Assembly: GCA_022376515.1 (NCBI GenBank)
Contig: WTXI01000173.1
Location: 1-64,000 of the forward strand
Length of the DNA stretch: 64,000 nt
Direction of reading: 5' to 3'
Source of the DNA: Lactifluus volemus
Lineage: Eukaryota; Basidiomycota; Agaricomycetes; Russulales; Russulaceae
Numbering within the stretch: position 1 is the stretch's first letter; each line of letters starts with the position of its first letter. Of this stretch, positions 54,118-64,000 are shown one piece after another. The notes under the pieces are model-generated. The model saw nothing but the letters and a program-made list of their open reading frames with translations. It had not been told where the DNA came from and made no database searches. A program made the translations under genes and the position numbers.

Positions 54118-55212
54118 ATGCATCTCTTCAAGTCTCTTTCTCTTTTCTGTCTGTTCTACGGGGCTCGTGCATCATCGTCCCTTAAGACGTGAGGACCAGG
54201 ATCACACCCTCTAGCTGCACGTGAGCTCCTCGACATGTGCGCGTTCGTGAGCGGAGATATTATTATCCCCAATGCAGAAGATTTTTATTTTCCTGTTGGT
54301 GCAATAGGTCGGTCAATCCCCCAGAGTATACTGTGACACCGCTCCTTATCGAATGTCTCAGATGTCTGCCTGTGTACATCATCACTTCCCCTTTTCACTC
54401 AGACAAACCCAATCACAGTCGCGGCAGTCAGGGAAGCCCGGGGGGGAGAACCGACTGTCACCTCCATTTTGACGGACCTTGTACGTGAAACGTAGAAATC
54501 CCTTGAGCAGTTATTCTAACTTGACTTGAACTTCAGATCAACAAAGCTGCCACACATTCGTGCTGCCTCTACCCGGACCACAGCATTCCCACCTGTGTTG
54601 ATGGAAACCCGTGCAGGTTTCGTTGCACGGACGGCTTCACGGCTTCCCCGCCCGACGACCCCACGACGTGCATTTGCGAGGCACCCTCGGTCGTCTGCAA
54701 CGGCCAGTGTGTGGAAACCATAAGCTCTCCGTTAACAACAAAGCAGAAACCCTGGCTTGGCGGCCATACCTGTGCTGAGATGGGTCCTGAATTGCCTGCA
54801 TGCGGTGTCTTTAGCGGCGGTGCCCGTTCATGGGAATGCATGAACACGCTCCGCGATATACACACCTGTAAGTACTTTCCCGAGAATGTTTTGCCTCTAT
54901 ATGCGCATATCGACTGACATGGGTTTCGTCTTGATTCAGGTGGCGGATGCTTACTACCCCCTGACATCGTATGTTCCAATCCGCCAGGACTGTACTTCTC
55001 TCCCCAGTGTCGCAGATGTCGCCGGTATTGCAAGTGAATGTGTTGTCCACCATTGCATCCCGGGATACGTTCCCGCGCGCGACGGCATCCATTGCGTCTC
55101 CAAGCACAGAAGGATTTTACCGCATCCTGAGTACGACGAGGACGAAGCTGAGTCTGTACCTGCCACGGTTTATGGGCTGGAACACGTCCCTCTGCGGAAA
55201 CGGAAATATTGA
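54118..55212 (+). pseudogene. CPL1-like copy 11, pseudogene
   Basis: All four exons and splice sites are recognisable, from MHLFKSLSLFCLFYGARAS to a KRKY tail. Damage: a TGA after SLKT in exon 1 (codon CGA in the other copies); a 1-nt insertion just after the GGC of exon 4 near 54952 that breaks frame; loss of three conserved features (the Cys of GSCP, the KRW site, now QKPW, and the Cys of VADVAC). Exon 2 is intact (DVCLCTSSLPLFTQTN). The TATA region (TATATAGG at 54029) is also altered. Last and most decayed member of the direct array. Confidence 0.9.
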
Positions 55213-56269
55213 ACACACCACCTCTTTCTCTGAGTTCAGACCCGTAGTCTCTCCTTTTAGGTCATACTTACACCCCGTTCCGTTTTACTATTTGATTCGT
55301 GCCCTTCTGGACCGTCGTTTGTTATCATAGGCGTTGTGTGCGTTACATTGTGGGTGCACACAGTTGAGATGTTTCCTGAATAATGATATTCCCCATTAGT
55401 GCTGTTCAGCTAAAACGCGTACTACCTGATTATAATATTGGGTCACTGAAAGTAATTCGGAGGCAGTGACATGTATGTCATGTATATTACAGTATGCGTC
55501 ACGTGGTAGTTGTGCTACCGCCACGTGATCGCGTCTTAAGTAGGCAGGTCAACGGAAAAGAAACGAGCTCTACTATGCGGTGTATCATTTAAAAAGTATG
55601 CTAGCAGCGACGATCAATCCGTTGGTTCATCATGATGACCATATGATACAGCTCTGCTCCAACCGAGATTACATCAAATAGACAGCCAGGTTGTCAGGAG
55701 GGGAAGGCGCACACCTGAGGGGCGAATATGTGGAGACTATAGTCCTTTAGTGGAGAAAGACTCTAGTGACACGCGTGGCTACCCTGTAAGGCATTGAAGA
55801 AATAGTGAAGTGGCAGGCGTCCTGTGGTGACGCACCTTGCGTGCTGGCCGTTCTGGCGTGTCGTTCCAGATGTGGGACACGGCGAGAGATCTCTGCGTCA
55901 TTTCATGGCAGTTCAGATGAAAGCGGCCATCTACTGTAAGTAAGTTTCGCACAGCAAGCCAATGACAATACGTTCACGTGATATAATTAGCAAGTGTGGG
56001 GATTGCTGAAGCGGAGTTAAAAGGGAAAGGCCCGGGACGACCTGAGGATGCTGCGCCTATTACACTTGCCCAGACTTCACGCGCTTCACGGTCGGCGTTG
56101 GCTGTCATTCCTTGCTGATTCGGTCGACCGGACTCGCAATCCTGATAAGTTGTTGCGCGCTTATCATCCATATACAGTATGCAGTCACCTGTCACATCAC
56201 AGCGGTTTGCGCCTCATGAGGCAGTGCCCATAATATATGCCTCAAATCATCCCCTTCTCCTGATCGATT
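55213..56269. other. End of array spacer and NLR promoter region
   Basis: 55213-55640 still resembles array spacer (GACCCGTAGTCTCTCCTTTTAGG, GTGATCGCGTCTTAA). The rest is single-copy with no gene seen. Confidence 0.5.
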
Positions 56270-59200
56270 ATGTCTGAAACTTCTCTCCCGGCTCCCTCAG
56301 CTTCTTCTCCTACAAGTTTTCAGACTATTTTCTGTGATGCCTTGAAAAGGTATTGCGAGAAGACGAAGAATGACCTTTTGGCGCATCCTCTCACCGCAGA
56401 TTTGCAAAATTGCAAGAATACCAACGACATTTTGGTCGTCCTTGACGAGAAGTACAAAGTTCGAGGCTTCATCCATGGCCAGTCTCAAACGTCTACACGG
56501 TGGCTCAACGCCACTTTTACCGTCCTTTCTTCCTTCTCGGCCGCTATTTGCGATGGGGTCGGACTGGTAATCTCCAGACATCAACTCGTCAATCATCATC
56601 CCTAACCTGGTTTGAAGGTTTTTTTGCCCGGGAAAGTCATTTTCGCTGCAATCGGCGTCCTTCTCATAGTTAGTATTATCCTCAGCTCGTGCCAACCTTT
56701 CTGACACCTAGGCACATCAGACGGCCAGGGATGTCGGTGCAGATAACAATGCGCTCGTCGGCATCTTTGCCCGAATAGAGAAATTCTTCAAACGACTTGA
56801 GACTTACATCAAAGTGCCACCGACTGATGCAATGAGAGCACAAATTATACAAATATTGGTTGAGGTTATCGAAGTCCTTGCCGTCGTGACGAGATGGATT
56901 AAATGGAAATTCTCGAGTGAGTTGTCGCGAATATAGTGCAGTTCACGGATACATATCCACAACCAGAGAAATTCCTGAAGAAACTGGTGGGAAGAACGAA
57001 TATCGAAGATGCGATGACGAAGCTAGACAGATTGACCCAGGAGGAAGCTCTGATGGCACATGCAAGATCTCTGGAGCTTCTTCTGAGTGTTGAAACCAAA
57101 GTGGATACGGTCATTGATGGTACGCAACTTGTGTCCAGCTATTATCCATGCTGTCTTCAACATTCATACTCCTAGGTGAAAATCAAGCAAGACGTTCGTG
57201 ATGTCCTAATCCGGTTACTGGCTAGCGAGACTTAGAATAGCACAGGTGGCCAAATGTGCAAAGATCTTCAAAACTGGCTCTCTCCTCCAGATCCGTCTAT
57301 CAATTTCAATGCTTCCCGCAAGATTTATCACGAAGGTACAGCTACGTGGTTCACTCAGGGCAGCACATTTGAGCATTGGAGATCCGAAGGTTCCCAGTCC
57401 ATGTTATGGATTCATGGAAAACGTATGTCCCTTTTACTTACGGTCCTTTGGTTCTTCCTAATGCCCTCGTGTCTTGATAGCAGGCTCCGGTAAAAGCATA
57501 CTCAGGTATGTTCCTTGTCCAACTTTCTGTGTTCCGGGGAACTTATTTTTGACCAGCTCGGCGATTATTGAAGACCTTCAGACTGCCTCCTACGCCGGCA
57601 CATCCCACGTAGTTTATTTCTTTTTCGACTTTAAGGACGTTGCAAAGCAGGATATCCGTGCTTTGCTTTCTTCCCTGCTCTTCCAACTTTCTACCCAATC
57701 TGAGCCATGCTTCTACATCCTCTTCGATATCTACTCCAAGCACGGTAACGGTTCACGGCAGCCAACCGAAGCCGTACTTTTACGATGCCTGAAATCCATG
57801 CTCATGGACTTGCATCAAGTCCCAACCCATCTCATCGTCGATGCTGTCGATGAATGCCCGAACACACCGAAGGCTCCTGGTGGCTCACTTTCACGTCAAG
57901 AGGTGTTGGAAGTTGTGAAGGATCTTGTCGAGTTGCGCCTCCCAAACTTGCATATTTGTATAACAAGTCGCCCAGAGGACGACATCCGACATGCGGTCCA
58001 AGAATTGGCAAATCTCAAGGTATCTCTGCATGACGAGGATGGACAGAAGGATTCTATTGCCACATATGTTCACTTCGTCGTTTATTCCAACAAGTACCCA
58101 GCCATGAAGAAGTGGGGCGATGAGCTCAAGAAACGGGTTGTTGAGACGCTGTCCAGCAAAGCCGACGGCATGTACGGGTGTCGCTTCAACTTGAAGTTTA
58201 TACCTCTTGCTAACGTCGTCACTCAGGTTTCGCTGGGTTGTGTGCCAGTTGGATGCTTTGCGAGAGTGCCTTGCACGCAATGTCCCACAAGTCCTCAGTG
58301 AATTACCCGATTCACTTGACGAAACCTACGAACGCATCCTGCGGGGCATCAACAAGTCAAACAGAAATGATGTTCATCGTCTGTTGCAATGCCTTGTGGT
58401 GTCTCTGCGACCACTTCGTGTCGAGGAGCTTGCCGAAGTCTGCGCGCTAGACTTCGACAGTGATGATGAGATTCCCAAGTTGATCCCAGATTGGCGTTGG
58501 GAAGATCAAGAACAAACTCTTCAGGCGGCATGCTCTAGTTTAATTTCCATTGTCAACAGTGGTGATTCACGGGTTGTGCAATTCTCACATTTCTCTGCCA
58601 AGGAGTACCTCACCTCACCTCGGCTTGCCAAATCATGTGGAGATGTCTCGTGGTGTCATGTTTCCCTCGAGCCTGCCCACACGATTCTCGCAAAGGCTTG
58701 CTTGAGTGTGCTGCTGCTGCTGGACGATACTGTTAATGAGGGTAGCACCGGAAAGAAGTTTCCCCTGGCTAGATATGCCGCCGAAAACTGGGTCTCCCAC
58801 GCACAGTTTGATAACGTGTCGTTACGGATACAGAAAGGGATGAAAGATCTCTTTAACCCGGACAAACCACATTTCGCAATGTGGGTTCAGCTGCACGACA
58901 TCGACACCGCCCTCTCCCGCAGCGTCTCCATTTTCGGCATGCTTGAAACGAAGATAGGTGGCGCAACTCTATACTACGCTGCACTCTGCGGATTTCAAGA
59001 CTTAGCAGAACACCTTATCGTCAAGCATTCCCAGGATGTGAACAGATTTGGTGGTATCTATAGGATGCCATTATTAGCGGCATTGGCGCAGGGTTACTCC
59101 CAGATGGCAGAGTCATTATTTCAGCATGGTGCAGACGTGAATTGTCGGAGCCCGTCCTGTCTCACGCCACTGCATTATGCATCCTCGTCATTCTCTGCAT

Positions 59201-59685
59201 ATGTTGAAATTATGCAATGGCTCCTCAGCCATGGTGCAGATCCGAATGCCAAGTCGATCTTTGACTCGTCCCCACTGCACATGGCAGCTTCGTGGGATAA
59301 TTGCGAGGCGGCTCGGATACTGCTCGATCACAACGCAGATATCGATGCTCAGGATTCCTCCGGCGAGACTCCATTATCCTGGGCAGTGATAGCCGATAGC
59401 CGCGGTGCCGTTCGTTTACTTCTTTCCCGTGGTGCAGATGTGAACGTACGGCACAAGGACGATTCGACACCGTTACATCTGGCCTCAGGCAAGAGAAAGC
59501 ACGAGGATCCCAAACTGTACCGGTGGAGCGTCAAGCCACCGTCGCTTAAACCCGTGTACACGTTGCTCGAGCATGGTGCGGATGTAGGGGCAGAGGATGA
59601 CGAAGGAATGACAGCGTTCCATATAGCGTCGTCAAACGGACATGAAAATATCGCGAAAGTACTTTCAGTGTATGGCGCCAAGTGA
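56270..59685 (+). CDS. Goodbye-NACHT-ankyrin STAND receptor (fungal NLR-like)
   Basis: Cytosolic STAND NTPase thought to act in non-self recognition or programmed cell death in fungi. Exons: 56270..56566, 56618..56668, 56712..56916, 56967..57119, 57176..57193, 57246..57422, 57481..57505, 57557..58177, 58227..59685; phases agree; 1001 residues. Residues 15-180: Goodbye-type N-terminal domain (SFQTIFCDALKRYCEKTKND, then KVIFAAIGVLL). NACHT: WLSPPDPS lead-in, Walker A GKPGSGKS near 300 (split by two introns), Walker B HLIVDAVDEC near 400, ITSRPEDD sensor motif. Then ADGMYGFRWVVCQLDAL and DETYERIL of the STAND winged-helix region. About seven ankyrin repeats from residue 755 to the end (HGADVN, GETPLSWA). 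The 18-nt exon 57176..57193 is inferred only from phase. Complete and not obviously decayed. Confidence 0.85.
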
Positions 59686-60451
59686 AGGAGGGAGCTTTTG
59701 GCATTTATATCCTCACACACCATCATGATATGGTAGTTACCCTCATAACATGTGAAGAAAGGTAGTCGGCTTTAGCGTTGCAGACAGATATAACGTCACG
59801 GTAATATAATTCGCATTCACATTTTACAGGCGTCCTCTGGACATACCGACACCAAAGAATGGTCAAAACCGTTGACTATTACTAGCAGCATCTGGATAAC
59901 ACGAAGATATAAGGGAGTAGTCGTGTTTCTACTCAACCTAGTACTCATCCGATTCTGCGCACATCGTCACGCCCAGACAATGTAATCGTTCCTCGTACAA
60001 CAGTGATCATGGGTACGTACAATGGCGTACCCGTGCAGTTTGGTAATTGCAAGTTATGGCGCGCACAACGCATGGTGGTCATTTTCATCCCGCATTTCTT
60101 GTATACACATGCCTTTTCTCGTTTCGAAGATTAAGTGGATGCTAACGGCGTCGCGGATGCATTTACCCTGGCGCCCAATGTGCCAAGACCAGTTTACCTT
60201 GTTTGGGGCATCCGAGTCAACGTACTCCTGGAAGCATTCAAGTTGGTAGGGTGTGGCAAGGCAACAGTCTCAATTACTAGTTGGTGTGACAGTTGCGTGA
60301 CTGACCAAAAGGTGGGTCTGTCCGAAGAGTAGGTCCGATACACTAAGGGTTTGAACCTCAGTGGGAGTATCTAATTAGATGTGCTATAGTGTCCAATGTC
60401 TCATTCTGCCCCTGTGTATTTAACAATTACCAGCGGCAGGGGAGCTGCCAC
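59686..60451. other. Intergenic between NLR and copy 12
   Basis: From about 60180 to 60450 the sequence is the inverted counterpart of the copy 3 downstream flank (19410-19640). No gene seen. Confidence 0.55.
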
Positions 60452-61525
60452 TCAATAATTCTGTAAAGGGATGTGTTCGAGTCCATATGCCTTTGCCGGT
60501 ACCAACTCAACTTCATCCTCATCTCCAAAAGAATGTGAAATCTTTCGGTGCTTCGAGATGCAATGGGTGGCATCATGAGCGGGAACATATCCCGGAAGGC
60601 AACGGCGGACGGCGCATTCACCCATGATACATGCAACATCTGCAACACCGGGGAGAGAGCTACAATCCTGACCGATTGGAGTAAAGGGTGTCAACGGCAA
60701 TGCGCACCCGCCACCTAGATGAACGCGAAATATGTCAGTTGCTTGCGCACAGACAGCATACAAAAATTGGATAAAAGGCACTTACAGCTTTCAAGATTGT
60801 TTGCCGTATTGATACACTCCCAAGCACGGGCTCCGCCGCTGAAGACCCCACACGCGGCCCATTCAGGACCCATCCCGGCACAGACGCCACTGCCAACCCA
60901 ACGTTTCTTCTTGTCTGGGGGAATGCTTGAGGGACATGATGCAGCTGTTACGCACTGGCCGTTGCAGATGATCGAGGGTGCATCGCAAACGCACGTCGAC
61001 GGGAAGCCGGATGGGGAAGGTGAGACGAACCCATTCGTGCACTCAAACCCGCAAACGGCATTAGGACTTCCAAGACATGAGGAAATGGAGTGAGGAGGAT
61101 ACGAGCACTGTGCCGAAGCCGCGATAATCTGAAGTTGGATCAAGATATGTAAATGCTCAAGGGAAGCTGGCTTTGTTCACATACTTCGCTATCCAAAAAG
61201 TCTACGAATTTATTTTCTCCAAGGGCCATAATTACTGTACTTAATGGCTCGAACGAGCCGGGCCCTTGAACGAAACTGGGTATGTCATCCGTACAGAAGC
61301 AGCCATCTGAGACACCCGATCAGAACAGGATTTCATACTGGGAAATTGACTCGGACCTAAGGGGACAGTGATACCCCCGCCTACAAGTTGGACTTTGATA
61401 AACGAGCACACGTTGCTGTCCTGGCGGACATCTAGAGGATGTGGTATTGGCTGGCGCACCGCGAGGAGCGATGCGCGGGTCCCCAAAAGCAGACTAAGAC
61501 CAGAGAAAAGCTTGTAGGAGCGCAT
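60452..61525 (-). CDS. CPL1-like secreted cysteine-rich protein, copy 12 (inverted)
   Basis: Minus-strand exons 61357..61525, 61185..61306, 60786..61128, 60452..60714; all in phase; 298 residues. Subfamily of copies 2 and 3: signal peptide MRSYKLFSGLSLLLGTRAS, exon 1 ending VQLVGGGITVPL, cysteine-rich module CLGSPNAVCGFEC, site DKKKRWVGSG, tail DEDEVELVPAKAYGLEHIPLQNY. Exon 2 (DGCFCTDDIPSFVQGPGSFE) is two codons longer than in copies 2 and 3. It lies about 41 kb from copy 3, on the other side of the main array and NLR, with its flank, so it is a displaced and inverted duplicate. Confidence 0.88.
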
Positions 61526-61671
61526 CCCGTGAATGAAGTAGGTCCTCAAAAAAAAAAACGTCTCCAACAAGCCGCATTGACCCACCCTATATACTTATAC
61601 CTCTCCCAACAATTTCAGGGACACCATTTTTGACATCGCGAGAACCCCGCCTGCCAGCCTGGAGATATAAA

Positions 61672-61740
61672 GGACGGTAAATACCTAATCAAGACAAAAC
61701 CGCGTTGCGTGGATTAATCTTGATTAGGTAGTTACCGTCC
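61672..61740. repeat. Long hairpin, 22-bp arms
   Basis: Left arm 61672-61693 (GGACGGTAAATACCTAATCA...) pairs with right arm 61719-61740 at 21 of 22 positions; loop of 25 nt. Located about 150 bp upstream of copy 12. Could be a miniature element or a small-RNA precursor. Confidence 0.8.
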
Positions 61741-62560
61741 ATATTTGATTTTCTCTTCGGACCGCTAAATAGACCTTCATCTCGTCATGGGTCCTACAGA
61801 CTCATCCTACATATCCTACTGGTGTGTGCAATTATCTACTTCAATAAAGAGAAACGCGGTGGTAACGTCACGCTCTGGTGCGTCCACCTGATCTGTGATG
61901 TCTTCCATTCACCTGAGCATTGTTCTCTTTTGCTCTCTTTCTCTCGAACTGGCATTGCTAGCCTGAGTATACTCCCTCCAACGGTCCATCACGCTTTGCC
62001 TGCCTTTTTCTCCTTTTTCTTCTTTTTTTCTGTTGTTCACGTACATGACAATTGCTGGTGCCAGCTGAGAACGCCAACTCTGTGAAGACATCGTTCGCAA
62101 CTGTTTCGCATCTTTCCTGCCCTTTCTTTCCGCATTGACCCATGATTGCATGATTACCCCTTTCCATTTCCGCGTGACTCTTCCCCTTTCTTTGTGTCAT
62201 CATTGCCCTTTGTTGGCCTACGGACATTTCCATCTAATGACCCTCTGAAAGAGATATTTCGTTTATCCTACGAGCTCTTCGTAGATGGGTGGCTCGGTCA
62301 GGCACTTGAACGAGAAACATCTGCGAAGCCTAGCATATGCTCTTGCTGTTCATCGTGGACATCTCACAACACGGCACAGGATATGCGTTTTTGCGCCACG
62401 TGATCTTCGAATTCCAAATAAATCATTGCTACAATACACGAACTGAATCAGTAGCACAAAAAGCGTAAAAAAAAAAGGGAACGTCCATATAACACACGAA
62501 CGCAAAAGGAATAGGAGTGAGGTGGGGCTGTATAAGGATATCGTCGAAACTATCTTCCGC
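61741..62560. other. Intergenic, 3' flank of Epl1-like gene
   Basis: No gene. CT-rich stretch 61910-62040; a T-rich/A-rich segment at 62455-62480 lies in the likely Epl1 3' UTR. Confidence 0.5.
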
Positions 62561-64000
62561 CTAATACGTTGCGCCAGACCCGCCCACAACCTGTTGTTGA
62601 TGTAGCGAAGGCGACGCAGTCGGCGTCTGCCCACCGCGCGGCGGTGAAACTTGAGGGGCCGGACTATGGGGATGCATATGTGGGGAGAGTGAGTGAGCGA
62701 TCGCAACGGCTTGCGGGCTGCGCTGAGCCGCCCCCCATGGCATTGGTCGTGAGGGCGGAAGCTTCAAGTTCATGTTCATGTTGCCCAAATTCATGCCAAC
62801 ATTGACACCGACGGCTCCCACTGGTAGGTTGAAATTAGCACCGTTGTTGACAACGTGACCAATGTACGACGCAGGTCGCGAACCATTGACCGCTACGGCC
62901 ATTTCCTGTTGACCATTAGTGAACGCGTTTTTCAGCTGGATCTGCTGCACGGTAAGCCCGTTCGGCTGTGCACCTGGGTGAAGGTACGTCGCGGTTCCAT
63001 TGGGCAGGGCAGCCGCATAGTTGTTTTGCACATGATAGCCGTTTGGGATAGAGATCGCATGATGTGACTGAGTCGCCTTTATTGGGATTGGGGAGGCTGC
63101 AGGCACAATAGCCGTCGTCGCTTCAACGGAGACGGTGGTAGAGTCCTGTTGAGAAGCAGGCGTGGAAGACGAGAGACTGTGACCGTCCTCGGATCCATTG
63201 ATAGATGGGGGAATAGGGACGGGACTCGTATGACCATTAGTTGCGGTTGGCGTTGGGGAGGACTGGGGGGAAGTCTGGGGCAAAGGAGGTGTGATGGCGG
63301 TCAGAACGGGAGTTGCAGGTGGACGCAAACTGCCGTTGGATGAGATGCGCATTTGTGGGGTATTCAGCGTTGAAGGAAGCTTCTTCATTTGTTGCTGCAT
63401 CGATATGGGAGTCCCCGTGGTCTGCGGCATCCCAAGAGCGCTCTGCTGGGCGAGTTGCTGTTGGTGTTGCTGCATCGCCGCGGCCTGGGAGGCAGTCTGG
63501 GGGACAAGGGGACGAGGGCCCACGATAATGGCGTCGCGACGGAATGCAGGAGCGATACCGGTGCGGTATGGCAGAAAACCGAGAAGGCGCCCGTCGGACG
63601 AAGGTGTGTAGATCGTAGGGTCGGTAGTAAGCCGCTGATGATCATCCTCTTGATATAAGGACATGCCCTTGAGCAAATATCTATAGAAACAGTCAATAAT
63701 GGCTAGGAGTATGAAGGGGAAAGGCAAACTTGGGATGGAATTCGTCTACAAGAGCCCTATCTTTCTCATCAGGACCATCAAATCCAACGGGGGGTTCGTC
63801 ATCTGCATCTAATAACCAACGGTCGCGGATGCGCCATGAAATCTCCTTTTCGGCAGCTAATTCCTCTTCAGTCGCCTCTGACTCTGCAGTTGCGGTGCTT
63901 GTTGAGCGCCGGGGGTACCGCAGCAACTCCTCGGGAGGGGGAGAATGACGAGAAATACGACGGTCTACACGTAGCACGCCTCCACGACCACGGCGTACCC
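62561..64000 (-). CDS. EPL1: Enhancer of polycomb-like protein 1 (Epl1), C-terminal part
   Basis: Epl1 is a scaffold subunit of the NuA4/Piccolo histone acetyltransferase complex in the nucleus. The window holds two exons, >64000..63730 and 63680..62561, joined by a 49-nt GT-AG intron; the N-terminal part is outside. Visible: RRGRGGVLRVDRRIS, then SWRIRDRWLLDADDEPPVG and EKDRALVDEFHPK, continuing in exon 2 as YLLKGMSLYQEDDHQRLTTD, matching the order in fungal Epl1. The rest, about 330 residues, is a low-complexity Gln/Pro/Ser/Asn-rich tail (MQQHQQQLAQQ, QTSPQSSPTPT, MNLGNMNMNLKL) ending VVGGSGATY. Symbol given by family recognition. Confidence 0.78.

Overview
The window looks like a gene-poor, repeat-rich stretch of an Agaricomycete (Basidiomycota) nuclear genome. 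The support is: many 40-70 nt introns; a fungal STAND receptor of the Goodbye-NACHT-ankyrin type; an Enhancer-of-polycomb-like (Epl1) gene; and a large family of secreted cysteine-rich proteins ending in a CPL1-like domain. Exon models below were built by hand from reading frame, splice consensus and comparison of paralogues.

Layout. 1-841: 3' part of a C2H2 zinc-finger gene carrying two apparent single-base deletions in homopolymers. 3289-4043: three tRNA-Tyr-like genes, minus strand, all with anticodon AUA; only the middle one folds perfectly. 4229-4960: two short hypothetical reading frames. 6793-22268: four CPL1-like genes (copies 1-4) plus a fragment, separated by DNA transposons (a 1.67 kb TIR element with TTAAGC-rich ends, a 1.23 kb hAT-type element with an 8-bp target duplication, a 178-bp pogo-like MITE) and a segmental duplication. 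23648-29950: three tandem copies of a drug/metabolite transporter (EamA/DMT) gene, the third decayed. 33073-55212: the main array, seven CPL1-like genes in direct orientation (copies 5-11, the last a pseudogene), each with a similar TATA promoter and a shared spacer. The array is interrupted by an internally deleted LINE with a 16-bp target duplication, a MITE, a solo LTR inside one TATA box, and LINE tails. 56270-59685: the NACHT-ankyrin gene. 60452-61525: an inverted twelfth CPL1-like copy. 62561 to the end: Epl1, minus strand.

The CPL1-like genes share a four-exon design: signal peptide plus variable N-terminus; a short exon with a CLC-type motif; a cysteine-rich exon ending in a conserved Lys-Arg-Trp site; and the CPL1 core. 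Ten copies are intact by hand splicing, one has a frameshift, one is a pseudogene and one is a fragment. The most informative signals are concerted and mosaic evolution of the array (copy 6 combines a copy-9-like front with a copy-5-like back), a variable segment at the exon 1/exon 2 junction, mobile elements dated by empty sites or target duplications, and a repeated palindromic hairpin family.
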